64,000 bases of DNA, taken from the NCBI GenBank assembly GCA_044432725.1, contig JAWXUL010000001.1, positions 1-64,000 on the forward strand. Direction: 5' to 3'. Shown here one piece after another: positions 51,432-60,032 of the stretch; position 1 is the first letter of the stretch, and the number at the start of each line of letters is the position of its first letter. The notes beneath the pieces are model-generated. The model did not search any database. It worked only from the letters and a program-made list of their open reading frames with translations, and was not told the DNA's origin. The position numbers and the translations under genes are program-made. This DNA comes from JAWXUK01 sp044432725 (GTDB lineage Bacteria > Bacillota > Clostridia > Oscillospirales > Oscillospiraceae).

Positions 51432-53417
51432 ATGAATCATTTGTTTCTGCCCATCTCCAAAAAGGATATGAAGGCAAGAGGTTGGGATGACTATGACTTT
51501 TTATATGTGACAGGGGATGCTTATGTAGACCACCCAAGCTTTGGCACAGCCATCATTTCAAGAGTACTAGAATCAGCTGGTTATCGTGTGGCGATTCTAG
51601 CCCAGCCAAATTGGAAAAACACCCAAGATTTTTTGAAGCTTGGTCGTCCAAAATTAGGGGTGTTGGTTTCTGCAGGGAATATTGACTCTATGGTGGCACA
51701 TTACACAGTGTCAAAGAAAAAGCGTCATGATGACTGTTATAGCCCAGGAAATAAACATGGTTTACGTCCTGACCGTGCGACCATTGTGTATGGAAACAAA
51801 ATCAGAGAAGCTTTTGGGGATATCCCCATGATTATCGGAGGTCTAGAAGCTTCTTTGCGACGCTTTGCTCATTATGATTATTGGGAAGACAAGGTGAGAC
51901 GTTCTATTTTGTTGGATTCACAGGCTGACATTCTCTCTTATGGTATGGGAGAGCGTGTCATCATAGAAATTGCCAATTTATTGAAATCAGGGACACCTAT
52001 CTCAGAAATCACCCACGTGAAAGGCACAGCTGTCTTAGTAGACCGACCCAATCTGTGCCAATATCCTTGGATCGAATGTGCCTCTTATGAAAAAGTAAAT
52101 GAAAATAAAAAGGAATATGCCAAGGCGAATATCATACAATATAGAGAGCACGACCCAATTATCGGAAAGGGAATTGTGCAAAAACATGGGGATAAATATT
52201 TACTGGTAAACCCTCCTGCCATGCCTTTGACCCAAGATGAACTAGATCGAGCCGCAGAATTGCCCTATGTACGAGAACCTCACCCTGTGTACGATAGTGC
52301 AGGATCTGTGCCAGCCATTGAAGAAGTTCGATTTTCAGTGATTCATAATCGTGGTTGCTTTGGGGCTTGTAACTTTTGCTCTCTTGCCTTTCACCAAGGA
52401 AGAGTGATTTCCAGTCGTAGTCATGATTCGGTGATACGTGAAGTGTCAGCACTGACAAAACATGAAGGGTTTAAGGGGTATATCCACGACGTGGGAGGGC
52501 CTACGGCAAATTTTCGTAAACCTTCTTGTGAAAAACAGTTAAAGCATGGACTTTGTACTCATCGGGAATGTCTTACCCCCACCCCTTGTAAAAATTTGAA
52601 CACAGATCATACAGATTACCTGATGTTATTGCGAAAACTTCGTAAAATTCCTAAAATAAAAAAGATTTTTATTCGTTCTGGAATACGCTATGATTTTTTG
52701 ATGCAAGATAAAAGTGGAGAGTTTTTCACTGATTTGGTACAACACCATATTTCAGGACAGCTGAAAGTTGCGCCAGAGCATTGTGTCAGCAGTACATTGG
52801 ATTATATGGGGAAACCTCCAGTGGATGTTTACGAAAAATTCAAAGAAAAATACGACAGATTAAACAAACGATATGAAAAAAAGCAGTTTTTAGTTCCCTA
52901 TATGATTTCATCTCATCCAGGTTGTACATTATCTGACGGAGTGAAGCTAGGGGAGTGGTTGAATCGTTCAGGGCATATGCCACAACAGGTACAGGATTTT
53001 TATCCCACTCCTGGGACACTTTCCACCTGTATGTATCATACAGAAATCGACCCAAGAACCATGAAGCCAGTCTATGTGCCAAAAACAGTGAAGGAAAAGG
53101 CGATGCAACGAGCCTTGATGCAGTGGAGAAAACCAGAAAATCGCCCTCTTGTACTTCAAGCGCTGAAAGAAGCCCATAGAGAAGATTTGATTGGCTTTGG
53201 AAAGGCTTCCTTGATTACCCCTCGCCAAGATAAAAATAAAAATTCCTACTCCAAAAAGACTTCTGATGCAAAGACAGAAAGAAAAAAATCTAGTGGTAAC
53301 AATCAGAAAAAGAGAGGAACAGAGGTCAATCAAAAGAAAGAAAGAAGTCCTTCGGTCTCTCGTAAAGGTTGGGCAAAGTCAAAACCCCAAGAAAAGAAAA
53401 AAAGAGTGAGAGGATAG
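51432..53417 (+). CDS. YgiQ-family radical SAM protein
   Basis: A 661-residue radical SAM enzyme of the YgiQ (UPF0313) family. The cluster motif is RGCFGACNFCSLAFHQGR, preceded by a cobalamin-binding-like N-terminal domain and followed by KPSCEKQLKHGLC and LTPTPCKNLN. The reaction is unknown for the family. The last 75 residues are a Lys/Ser/Gln/Arg-rich tail without predicted fold. GGGGAGG precedes the start. It is the last gene of the pyrK operon. Confidence 0.92.
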   Translation: MNHLFLPISKKDMKARGWDDYDFLYVTGDAYVDHPSFGTAIISRVLESAGYRVAILAQPNWKNTQDFLKLGRPKLGVLVSAGNIDSMVAHYTVSKKKRHDDCYSPGNKHGLRPDRATIVYGNKIREAFGDIPMIIGGLEASLRRFAHYDYWEDKVRRSILLDSQADILSYGMGERVIIEIANLLKSGTPISEITHVKGTAVLVDRPNLCQYPWIECASYEKVNENKKEYAKANIIQYREHDPIIGKGIVQKHGDKYLLVNPPAMPLTQDELDRAAELPYVREPHPVYDSAGSVPAIEEVRFSVIHNRGCFGACNFCSLAFHQGRVISSRSHDSVIREVSALTKHEGFKGYIHDVGGPTANFRKPSCEKQLKHGLCTHRECLTPTPCKNLNTDHTDYLMLLRKLRKIPKIKKIFIRSGIRYDFLMQDKSGEFFTDLVQHHISGQLKVAPEHCVSSTLDYMGKPPVDVYEKFKEKYDRLNKRYEKKQFLVPYMISSHPGCTLSDGVKLGEWLNRSGHMPQQVQDFYPTPGTLSTCMYHTEIDPRTMKPVYVPKTVKEKAMQRALMQWRKPENRPLVLQALKEAHREDLIGFGKASLITPRQDKNKNSYSKKTSDAKTERKKSSGNNQKKRGTEVNQKKERSPSVSRKGWAKSKPQEKKKRVRG

Positions 53418-53453
53418 CCATTGTCTTGAATTTCTAAAAATATTTAAAAATTC

Positions 53454-53482
53454 TCTTGCTTTTTTTTAATGTATGGTATAAT
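53454..53482 (+). promoter_or_regulatory. Promoter of the CorC-type gene
   Basis: An extended consensus -10, TGGTATAAT (53474-53482), lies 17 bp after TCTTGC (53454-53459); the better-matching TTGCTT at 53456 would give a 15-bp spacer. Confidence 0.72.
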
Positions 53483-53561
53483 TTTATTGTACAAATATGG
53501 TAATATATAAAATTTCCCTTGTGAAAAAATTTATTGTAGAAAGTCGAGTTGATTCGTCCAC

Positions 53562-54902
53562 ATGGACAGTATAGGTAATCCGAGAACCCAGCAAACAGTA
53601 GAAAATTTAGCAGAAGTAGCGGTAGACAGTGCGGGTATGGACAGTAGTGTCTTAGTCATGGCAGTGGCATTGATTGTTTTGATTATGATGTCCGCCTTTT
53701 TTTCTGCGACAGAAACAGCATTCACCTCTCTCAATCTAATACGTTTGAAAGTAAAAGTAGACCAAGGCTCCAAGCGAGCAGCCAAAACAATGGCACTTGC
53801 CGAGGAGTATGACAAGTTATTATCTACGATTTTAATCGGTAATAACATTGTGAATATTTTGGCAACTACCATTTCTACCCTTCTATTTACAAAGCTTTTT
53901 CAGAATTACGGACCCTTGGTTTCTACGGTGGTACTCACCATCTTAATACTTATTTTTGGCGAGGTATCTCCCAAAAGTTTGGCAAAAGAGTTTTCTGAAC
54001 AAATGGCAATCTTTGCCACTCCTACAATCAGTTGTTTATCTTGGTTTTTGGCACCAGCCAACGCTTTTTTTGTCCAATGGCGAAAGCTTTTATCCAAATG
54101 GTTTGTAAACAGCGAAGATGATGGAATCACTGAAGAAGAGTTGGTCAATTTAGTAGACCAAGCAGAAGATGAAGGTGGTTTGGAAGAGCACGAGGGTCAG
54201 CTAATACGTGCAGCCATTGCCTTCAACGACATGGAAGTATCAGAAATTCTCACACCTCGTGTAGATTTGAAAGCAATTTCTGACACTGAGACACAGGATA
54301 AAATTGCTGAAATTTTTGTAGAAACTGGTTATTCTCGTCTACCCATTTTTCACGAAACCATTGATAATATCATCGGAGTTCTCCATGAAAAAGACTTTAA
54401 TATGGCTCGATATCATGGGGAATGTGATTTAAACGATTTGAAAGCAACTGTGTTATATACCACTAACACAAGTCAGATTTCTGATCTTTTACGTGTCCTT
54501 CAAAAAAATAAGGCACACATGGCAGTGGTAGTGGATGAATACGGAGGCACAGAAGGGATTGTCACTCTCGAAGATATTTTAGAAGAACTGGTAGGAGAAA
54601 TTTGGGACGAACATGACGAAGTGATAGAAGAGTTTGTAAAGCAAGAAGATGGCAGTTATTTAATTGCTTGTTCTGCCAATTTAGATGATCTTTTCGAATT
54701 ATTTCAGGTAAGTGGAGATTATGACGCTTCTTCTGTTTCTGGATGGGTCATGGAAGAAGTGGGAAGAGTGCCAGAAGTGGGTGACCATTTTGTTAGTTTG
54801 GGCTTAGATGTTACTGTAACAAATGTAGAAAATAGACGAGTTTTAGAAATTTCGATTTATGTTTTAGAAGAAGAATCTGAAGAAACAAAAAAAGAAAAAT
54901 AG
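53562..54902 (+). CDS. CorC/HlyC-type CBS-domain membrane protein
   Basis: A 446-residue membrane protein of the CNNM/CorC family. The transmembrane DUF21 domain (about 25-200, AFFSATETAFTSLNLIRLK and GEVSPKSLAKEFSE) is followed by two CBS domains (EILTPRVDLKAI, GYSRLPIFHE, VVVDEYGGTEGIVTLEDIL) and a C-terminal transporter-associated domain. Relatives export magnesium. A strong promoter lies upstream, but the ribosome site is weak; a later ATG near 53637 is possible. It ends in a 13-bp terminator. Confidence 0.9.
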   Translation: MDSIGNPRTQQTVENLAEVAVDSAGMDSSVLVMAVALIVLIMMSAFFSATETAFTSLNLIRLKVKVDQGSKRAAKTMALAEEYDKLLSTILIGNNIVNILATTISTLLFTKLFQNYGPLVSTVVLTILILIFGEVSPKSLAKEFSEQMAIFATPTISCLSWFLAPANAFFVQWRKLLSKWFVNSEDDGITEEELVNLVDQAEDEGGLEEHEGQLIRAAIAFNDMEVSEILTPRVDLKAISDTETQDKIAEIFVETGYSRLPIFHETIDNIIGVLHEKDFNMARYHGECDLNDLKATVLYTTNTSQISDLLRVLQKNKAHMAVVVDEYGGTEGIVTLEDILEELVGEIWDEHDEVIEEFVKQEDGSYLIACSANLDDLFELFQVSGDYDASSVSGWVMEEVGRVPEVGDHFVSLGLDVTVTNVENRRVLEISIYVLEEESEETKKEK

Positions 54903-54914
54903 AGAAAAAGCAAA

Positions 54915-54951
54915 GGGCATCAACTGATACTTTCAGTTGATGCCCTTTTTT
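54915..54951 (+). terminator. Terminator of the CorC-type gene
   Basis: GGGCATCAACTGA pairs perfectly with TCAGTTGATGCCC around five bases and is followed by six T. Confidence 0.95.
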
Positions 54952-54986
54952 CGATCATAAAAGATTAAAATAGAGGTATACTTATG

Positions 54987-55030
54987 AAAAAAATCCAGAG
55001 AACTCATTGGAATTGAGTACTCTGGATTCT
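54987..55030 (-). terminator. Terminator of the HIT gene
   Basis: Read leftwards, AATCCAGAG pairs with CTCTGGATT, and inner ACTC pairs with GAGT; six T follow. It begins 12 bp after the HIT stop codon. Confidence 0.82.
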
Positions 55031-55041
55031 TTTATTTGTGA

Positions 55042-55377
55042 TTAGCCTGGAGGCCAAGCCATATCTCGTCCACCTAAAACATGAAAATGCAAGTGGAAAA
55101 TAGTTTGACCCGCTTGGGCACCGTTATTGTTGACGATTCTATAATCATCTACCCCCAAAGATTTGGCTATTTGGGGGATTTTATCAAAAATATCTGCCAA
55201 TAATTCACCCTTTTCTTGGGTCATGGCACCATTGGCGGGATAATGCACCTTTGGTACAACCAAAAAATGCACTGGTGCTTGTGGCTCGATATCGTGAAAA
55301 GCGATAAAACGCTCATCCTCGTAAATTAAGTCACAGGGAATTTCTTTTGCGATAATTTTACAAAATATACAATCCAT
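55042..55377 (-). CDS. HIT-family nucleotide hydrolase
   Basis: A 111-residue histidine-triad protein of the HINT type. It starts CIFCKIIAKEIP, has zinc-type cysteines at CIFC, and ends with the triad HLHFHVLGG. Relatives hydrolyse adenosine phosphoramidates or aminoacyl-adenylates. AAAGGAGGT precedes the start. It lies downstream of alaS on the same strand, 91 bp away, which fits a possible link with aminoacyl-adenylate clean-up. Confidence 0.94.
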   Translation of the reverse strand: MDCIFCKIIAKEIPCDLIYEDERFIAFHDIEPQAPVHFLVVPKVHYPANGAMTQEKGELLADIFDKIPQIAKSLGVDDYRIVNNNGAQAGQTIFHLHFHVLGGRDMAWPPG

Positions 55378-55468
55378 TTTGTTACCTCCTTTATATTAGA
55401 AACGTTGAAGCATGGCGACCAATATGAAACATTTTTTTAGAAGTTCTAAAAATACCCTAAAAACAATA

Positions 55469-58111
55469 TTATTTCAATTTCTCGTGGACGAAATCATCCA
55501 CAGCTGCCAAGGCGTTGTCAAGTTTTAATGGATCAGAACCACCACCCATGGCTGACTCTGCCTTGCCTCCACCTTTGCCGCCACAGATAGGGGCGATGGC
55601 TTTAATCACATCCCCAGCTTTAATACCTGCAGCGATAGCATCTTTTCCACAAACACAAAGAAGGGAGATTTTTCCTTCTGTCACTGTGGCAAACACAGCA
55701 ACAATATTTGGGGTTTTGTCCCGAGTCACATCTCCTAGTTGACGTAGTTTTGTGGCATCACTGTCTTGCACCATGGCAGTTAATACTTTCACAGGACCCA
55801 CATCTTGTGCAGAGACCAAGAATCTGTCTGCATCTCCCACTGATTCTTTTGCTTTATATCGCTCGACCATTTGTCTTAAACTTTTCGTTTCTTCTAACTG
55901 TTCCATGATTTTATCTCGCAGTGCCAAAGGACTGGTTTTTAGTTGTCGAGAAACATCAATCATCAGTTCACGAGCATCTTTTGCTTGTTGCAAAGAGCGT
56001 TTTCCTGTGGAGGCTTCGATACGTCTTACCCCTGCAGCAACAGAAAATTCACTGGTGATGTAAAACATTCCCACCTTTGCTGTGTTGTTTAAGTGAGTCC
56101 CTCCACAAAGTTCCACAGAATAGCCTTCCATGTCAACCACACGAACATCGTTGCCATATTTTTCCCCGAAGAGAGCCATAGCACCTTTTTCTTTTGCTTT
56201 GTCCATGGACATTTCTTCTGTTACAATGTCATATCCTTCTAAAACAGCATAATTCACTTTTTGGCTTATTTCAAGGAGTTCATCAGGGGTACAGGCAGAG
56301 AAGTGGGTGAAGTCAAAACGGAGAAAATCCTCTTCCACATGGGAACCGGCTTGGTGGACGTGGTCGCCCAAGACTTCTTGTAGGGCTTTTTGCAGTAGAT
56401 GGGTGGCTGAGTGGGCACGAGAAATGGCTCGGCGACGTTCTGTATCTGTTTCAGATGTCACAACATCTTCTAAGGCGAAGGTACCAGAGAGCACCTTTCC
56501 ATAGTGCATATATTTGCCACCTTTATTTCGTTGGACATCTGTCACTTGAAAAGCACCTTTAGCCGAAGTGATAGAGCCGTGGTCTCCCACTTGTCCACCC
56601 ATTTCTGCATAGAAAGGAGTTTCGTCTAACACCAAGATTCCGTCATTTCCTGCGACTAATTCTTCACGAAGTTCTCCTTCTGATACCATAGCAAGTATTT
56701 TGCCACTGTGACTGCTTCGGTCATAGCCAAGAAAGAGGGTAGGTGGCATATCTTTCCCAAACTCTATCCCTGCCCAGCCTAAGTCGCCCAAAGCTTCTCT
56801 TGCTTTTCTTGCCCTGGTTCGTTGTTCTTCCATATTTTTTTCAAAGCCGTCAAGATCCACTTTTCGCCCTGCTTCTTCTACCATTTCTAAGGTAAGGTCA
56901 ATGGGGAAACCATAGGTGTCATAAAGTTTGAAAGCATCTTCTCCTGAAAAAAGAGAAGCGTTTTCTGCTTTTGCCATCATTTCTTCAAAGATATTGATCC
57001 CAGCATCGATGGTTTTAGAGAAATTTTCTTCTTCCACTCGAATGATTTTGGTGATATATTCTTGTCTTTCTAGCAAATCAGGATAGGCAAGCTTGTTTTC
57101 TTCGATGACTGTGTCACAGACTTGAAACAGGAAGGGTTCATGCACCCCCAATAATTTTCCGTGACGAGCAGCTCTGCGAAGCAAACGACGTAAGACATAG
57201 CCTCTTCCTTCATTAGAAGGAAGAACTCCATCACAAATCATCATGGTCGCAGAACGGATGTGGTCAGTAATGACACGGAGAGAGACATCAGTGGTGGGAC
57301 TTGCGTGATAGGCAGCGCCTGTGAGCTGGGTTACTTTTGCTGTAATATTTGCCACAGTATCCACATCAAATAAAGAGGCAACCCCTTGACAAACGCAAGC
57401 AAGCCGTTCTAAGCCCATGCCTGTATCAATATTTTTTTGAGCAAGTTCTGGATAATTTCCTTGACCATCACTGTCAAATTGTGAAAATACGTTGTTCCAC
57501 ACTTCAATATATCGGTCACATTCGCAGCCCACAGTGCAGTCAGGCTTCCCACAACCATGTGCTTCACCACGGTCGTAATAAACCTCAGAGCAAGGTCCAC
57601 AGGGACCAGAGCCGTGTTCCCAGAAGTTATCTGCTTTGCCAAAACGGAAAATACGTTCCCCAGGGATGTTCATTTTTTTGTTCCAAATTTCAAAAGCTTC
57701 CTCGTCTTCTTCATAGATAGAAGGATAAAGGAGATCAGGGTCCAGTCCGACCCATTTGTCATCAGTGAGAAATTCCCAGCACCAAGCAATTGCTTCTTCC
57801 TTGAAATAGTCACCAAAAGAAAAGTTTCCTAACATTTCAAAAAAAGTGCCGTGGCGTGCTGTTTTTCCGATATTTTCAATGTCTCCTGTGCGGATACATT
57901 TTTGACAGGTACAGACCCGATTACTAGGGGGGATTTCTTCCCCTGTGAACCAAGGTTTCATGGGTGCCATACCAGAGTTGATCAGCAGTAAAGAAGCGTC
58001 ATTTTGTGGTACTAAGGCAAAGCTTGGTAAACGCAAATGACCTTTGCTTTCAAAAAAGGATAAAAATAATTCTCGTAATTCGTTTAAACCATATGGTTTT
58101 GGTTCTTTCAT
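55469..58111 (-). CDS. alaS: Alanyl-tRNA synthetase
   Basis: An 880-residue class II synthetase that charges tRNA-Ala. Motif 1 region (LLINSGMAPMKPWF), the editing-site SRAHSATHLLQKAL and zinc-type CGGTHLNNTA motifs, and the C-terminal C-Ala domain ending with GGGKGGGKAESAMGGG are present. I start at ATG 58111 after TTGGAGGTC, aligning with the usual N terminus; the longer frame runs into the promoter. The promoter leaves about 20 bases of leader, so there is no T-box. Confidence 0.97.
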   Translation of the reverse strand: MKEPKPYGLNELRELFLSFFESKGHLRLPSFALVPQNDASLLLINSGMAPMKPWFTGEEIPPSNRVCTCQKCIRTGDIENIGKTARHGTFFEMLGNFSFGDYFKEEAIAWCWEFLTDDKWVGLDPDLLYPSIYEEDEEAFEIWNKKMNIPGERIFRFGKADNFWEHGSGPCGPCSEVYYDRGEAHGCGKPDCTVGCECDRYIEVWNNVFSQFDSDGQGNYPELAQKNIDTGMGLERLACVCQGVASLFDVDTVANITAKVTQLTGAAYHASPTTDVSLRVITDHIRSATMMICDGVLPSNEGRGYVLRRLLRRAARHGKLLGVHEPFLFQVCDTVIEENKLAYPDLLERQEYITKIIRVEEENFSKTIDAGINIFEEMMAKAENASLFSGEDAFKLYDTYGFPIDLTLEMVEEAGRKVDLDGFEKNMEEQRTRARKAREALGDLGWAGIEFGKDMPPTLFLGYDRSSHSGKILAMVSEGELREELVAGNDGILVLDETPFYAEMGGQVGDHGSITSAKGAFQVTDVQRNKGGKYMHYGKVLSGTFALEDVVTSETDTERRRAISRAHSATHLLQKALQEVLGDHVHQAGSHVEEDFLRFDFTHFSACTPDELLEISQKVNYAVLEGYDIVTEEMSMDKAKEKGAMALFGEKYGNDVRVVDMEGYSVELCGGTHLNNTAKVGMFYITSEFSVAAGVRRIEASTGKRSLQQAKDARELMIDVSRQLKTSPLALRDKIMEQLEETKSLRQMVERYKAKESVGDADRFLVSAQDVGPVKVLTAMVQDSDATKLRQLGDVTRDKTPNIVAVFATVTEGKISLLCVCGKDAIAAGIKAGDVIKAIAPICGGKGGGKAESAMGGGSDPLKLDNALAAVDDFVHEKLK

Positions 58112-58138
58112 TTCTTGACCTCCAAAAAAGTTTTCTTC

Positions 58139-58167
58139 ATTATAACATAACATGAAGAAAAGGTCAA
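58139..58167 (-). promoter_or_regulatory. Promoter of alaS
   Basis: On the minus strand, TTGACC (58167-58162) and consensus TATAAT (58144-58139) are 17 bp apart, with TGT before the -10. Confidence 0.82.
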
Positions 58168-58470
58168 GCAAGAGTGGGGAATGACAGCTTCAAAATTTAC
58201 AACAAATACTACAAAGCCAAGGAAAGGGATGTATGCCAAAATTCTCCTTTCAAAATCAATCATTGATTTATTTCAAAGGATGTGTTAGCCCTCTTTGCCA
58301 AAATCAAGAGAGGAGCGTCAGAGAGTCTTACCTAAGAAATTTTATGAAAAAGTCTCTTGGTAAAAAAGGAAACGGATTCCAGTAGAGGGTCAAAAAGGAG
58401 TTTTATCAGTAAAAAAACAGAAAAAAAGAAAAAAATCCAAAAAAATATTTTCTTTTTTTTCGACTGTTAT

Positions 58471-58539
58471 CGTGCCAAAAAACTGGAGTTTTTTCTGAAA
58501 TCGTGCCAAAATAGAGCAATTCTTAGGAAAGCGTGCCAA
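58471..58539. repeat. Three CGTGCCAA(AA) direct repeats with a 30-31 bp period
   Basis: CGTGCCAAAA occurs at 58471-58480 and 58502-58511, and CGTGCCAA at 58532-58539. The period equals three helical turns, so all three face the same side of the DNA. The shorter TGCCAAAA also occurs at 58234 and 58296. The array ends 40 bp before the -35 box of the SleB-like gene and looks like a set of activator sites. The rest of 58168-58578 is AT-rich and gene-free. Confidence 0.5.
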
Positions 58540-58578
58540 GTTTTAAGCAGGGCATGAAAAGTTTTTTTCAAAAAAGAC

Positions 58579-58607
58579 TTGCAATTTGGGTTTAAATAGG
58601 TTACAAT
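58579..58607 (+). promoter_or_regulatory. Promoter of the SleB-like gene
   Basis: TTGCAA (58579-58584) and TACAAT (58602-58607) are 17 bp apart. GTTAC occurs twice around the -10 (58600 and 58611) with GTAAC after it (58619), which could be a further operator. Confidence 0.65.
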
Positions 58608-58679
58608 AAAGTTACAAAAGTAACAGGGAAACTATTTTGCTGTTATCTTTTAGTTATTTTATTTTGTAGGAGTATGTTT

Positions 58680-59702
58680 ATGAAAAGCATGAGTAACATG
58701 TTACGCAAGTTAATTTTTCCTGTTTTATGTGCAGTTGCCAGTCTCACGATGACTGGTGCCAATGTTGCACAAGCACAAGAAAATGCAGAATTACTCACAA
58801 GTCAAGAAACAGAGCCCAGTAACCATGAAAGCGTAATTGCCACTGAAAGCGTAATTGTTCCTGAAATAGTGGAGGAAGTACAAATTGATTTGCCTTCAGC
58901 CACAGAAGAGGATGTTTTTGTCTCTGCCACCATGGGAACTGATTTCACAAAAGCGGTGAGTCCAGAAAATGCTCCCTTTCAAATCAATGGAGCAGGAGCA
59001 GATGTGACTTTGGAAATCATCCAAGGTGTCACTTATGTACCATTGCTTGCCACAGCAGAGCTGTTAGACGCTTCTGCCACTTGTACTTGGCACGCTGGAA
59101 GTAATGTGGCTACTGTAACAAGCAGTGCTCTGGAATTATCAGCAACAGCAAATGCACTGTATTTGGTTGCCAATGGTCGTTATCTCTATGTGCCAGAAAC
59201 ATTAAAGCCTTTAGAAGGTGATGTGTTGGTGCCACTATCCACTTTGACACGAGCTTTTGATGCAACCTTGTATTGGGATCCCTTGACCAGTATCATTACA
59301 GTCACCACAGGCTCTGGAGGAATTCTCTCAGGAGACCAATTCTATAATGCAGATGACTTATTCTGGCTGTCACGAGTGGTTTTTGCTGAAAGTGGTAGCG
59401 AGCCCCTAGAAGGAAAGATGGGTGTTGCAATCGTCGTGTATAATCGTATTGCTGACGACTGGTATCCATCCACCGTCCTAGGTGTTTTATCACAAAAAAA
59501 TCAGTTCACCACTTATCAAAATGGTGCATTGGCAAACCGTACCCCCAATGAAAGCAGTATTATCGCTTCTAAATTGGTGATGGATGGCGGTGTGGTAGAA
59601 GAGATTGCGAATGCAACTCATTTTGATTCTATTTCTGGTAGTTGGGCAAGTAAAAATCTTGACACGATCCTTGTCATTGGTGGTCACACCTTTTATGGTT
59701 AA
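58680..59702 (+). CDS. SleB/CwlJ-type cell-wall hydrolase with stalk domain
   Basis: A 340-residue exported protein. The signal peptide (about 1-33, ending AQAQE) is followed by a short acidic linker. A copper-amine-oxidase-N-type stalk domain lies at about 95-210 (VTYVPLLATAELLDA, VLVPLSTLTRAFDATLYWD). The Hydrolase_2 (SleB) domain is at about 225-340, with WLSRVVFAESGSEPLEGKMG, where the catalytic glutamate lies, and AIVVYNRI. Such enzymes cut peptidoglycan, classically spore cortex; a vegetative role is possible with this promoter. ATG 58680 is seven bases after AGGAG; ATG 58674 is too close. Confidence 0.88.
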   Translation: MKSMSNMLRKLIFPVLCAVASLTMTGANVAQAQENAELLTSQETEPSNHESVIATESVIVPEIVEEVQIDLPSATEEDVFVSATMGTDFTKAVSPENAPFQINGAGADVTLEIIQGVTYVPLLATAELLDASATCTWHAGSNVATVTSSALELSATANALYLVANGRYLYVPETLKPLEGDVLVPLSTLTRAFDATLYWDPLTSIITVTTGSGGILSGDQFYNADDLFWLSRVVFAESGSEPLEGKMGVAIVVYNRIADDWYPSTVLGVLSQKNQFTTYQNGALANRTPNESSIIASKLVMDGGVVEEIANATHFDSISGSWASKNLDTILVIGGHTFYG

Positions 59703-59712
59703 AATATGTATT

Positions 59713-59749
59713 CCCTCAGATTGTGAAAGCAATTTGAGGGATTTTTTCT
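59713..59749 (+). terminator. Terminator of the SleB-like gene
   Basis: CCCTCAGATTG pairs with CAATTTGAGGG (one mismatch) around six bases, then T-rich sequence. The rest of the gap to 60032 is AT-rich; it holds the ymfF promoter and a leader hairpin, GGAAATT with AATTTCC (59942-59985). Confidence 0.85.
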
Positions 59750-59905
59750 TTTTATAACAAGGTGATTTCAAAAAAAATCCCTAGAATCAATAAGAGAACA
59801 GCGTATTTTAACAAAAATTTGAAAAGAAAAACACTTTCTCTGAAACGCCATCATTTTGAAAGACCCTCTCAAAGAAAAAATATTCTAAAAATTTTTGGAT
59901 ATTTC

Positions 59906-59935
59906 TTTACAATTTAGTGTATAATGATGTATAAT
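59906..59935 (+). promoter_or_regulatory. Promoter of ymfF-ymfH-lgt
   Basis: TTTACA (59906-59911) and consensus TATAAT (59930-59935) are 18 bp apart. A second TATAAT lies at 59920, giving GTATAATGATGTATAATGAT in tandem. Confidence 0.65.
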
Positions 59936-60032
59936 GATAATAGGAAATTTTGAGCAATCTATCTTTTTAATTTCCTGAAATGATTTTGACTGGATAAGAT
60001 TACAGTTTTTTCCAGCGAAAGGATATAAAAAT

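Noticed and set aside
58112..58171. T-box control of alaS
   Set aside because: The consensus promoter leaves only about 20 bases of leader, and no T-box sequence is present on the minus strand.
58471..58539. Three short repeats with about 20-bp variable gaps, CRISPR-like at first sight
   Set aside because: The repeat is only 8-10 bp, there are just three copies, and there are no cas genes. Position before a promoter fits binding sites better.
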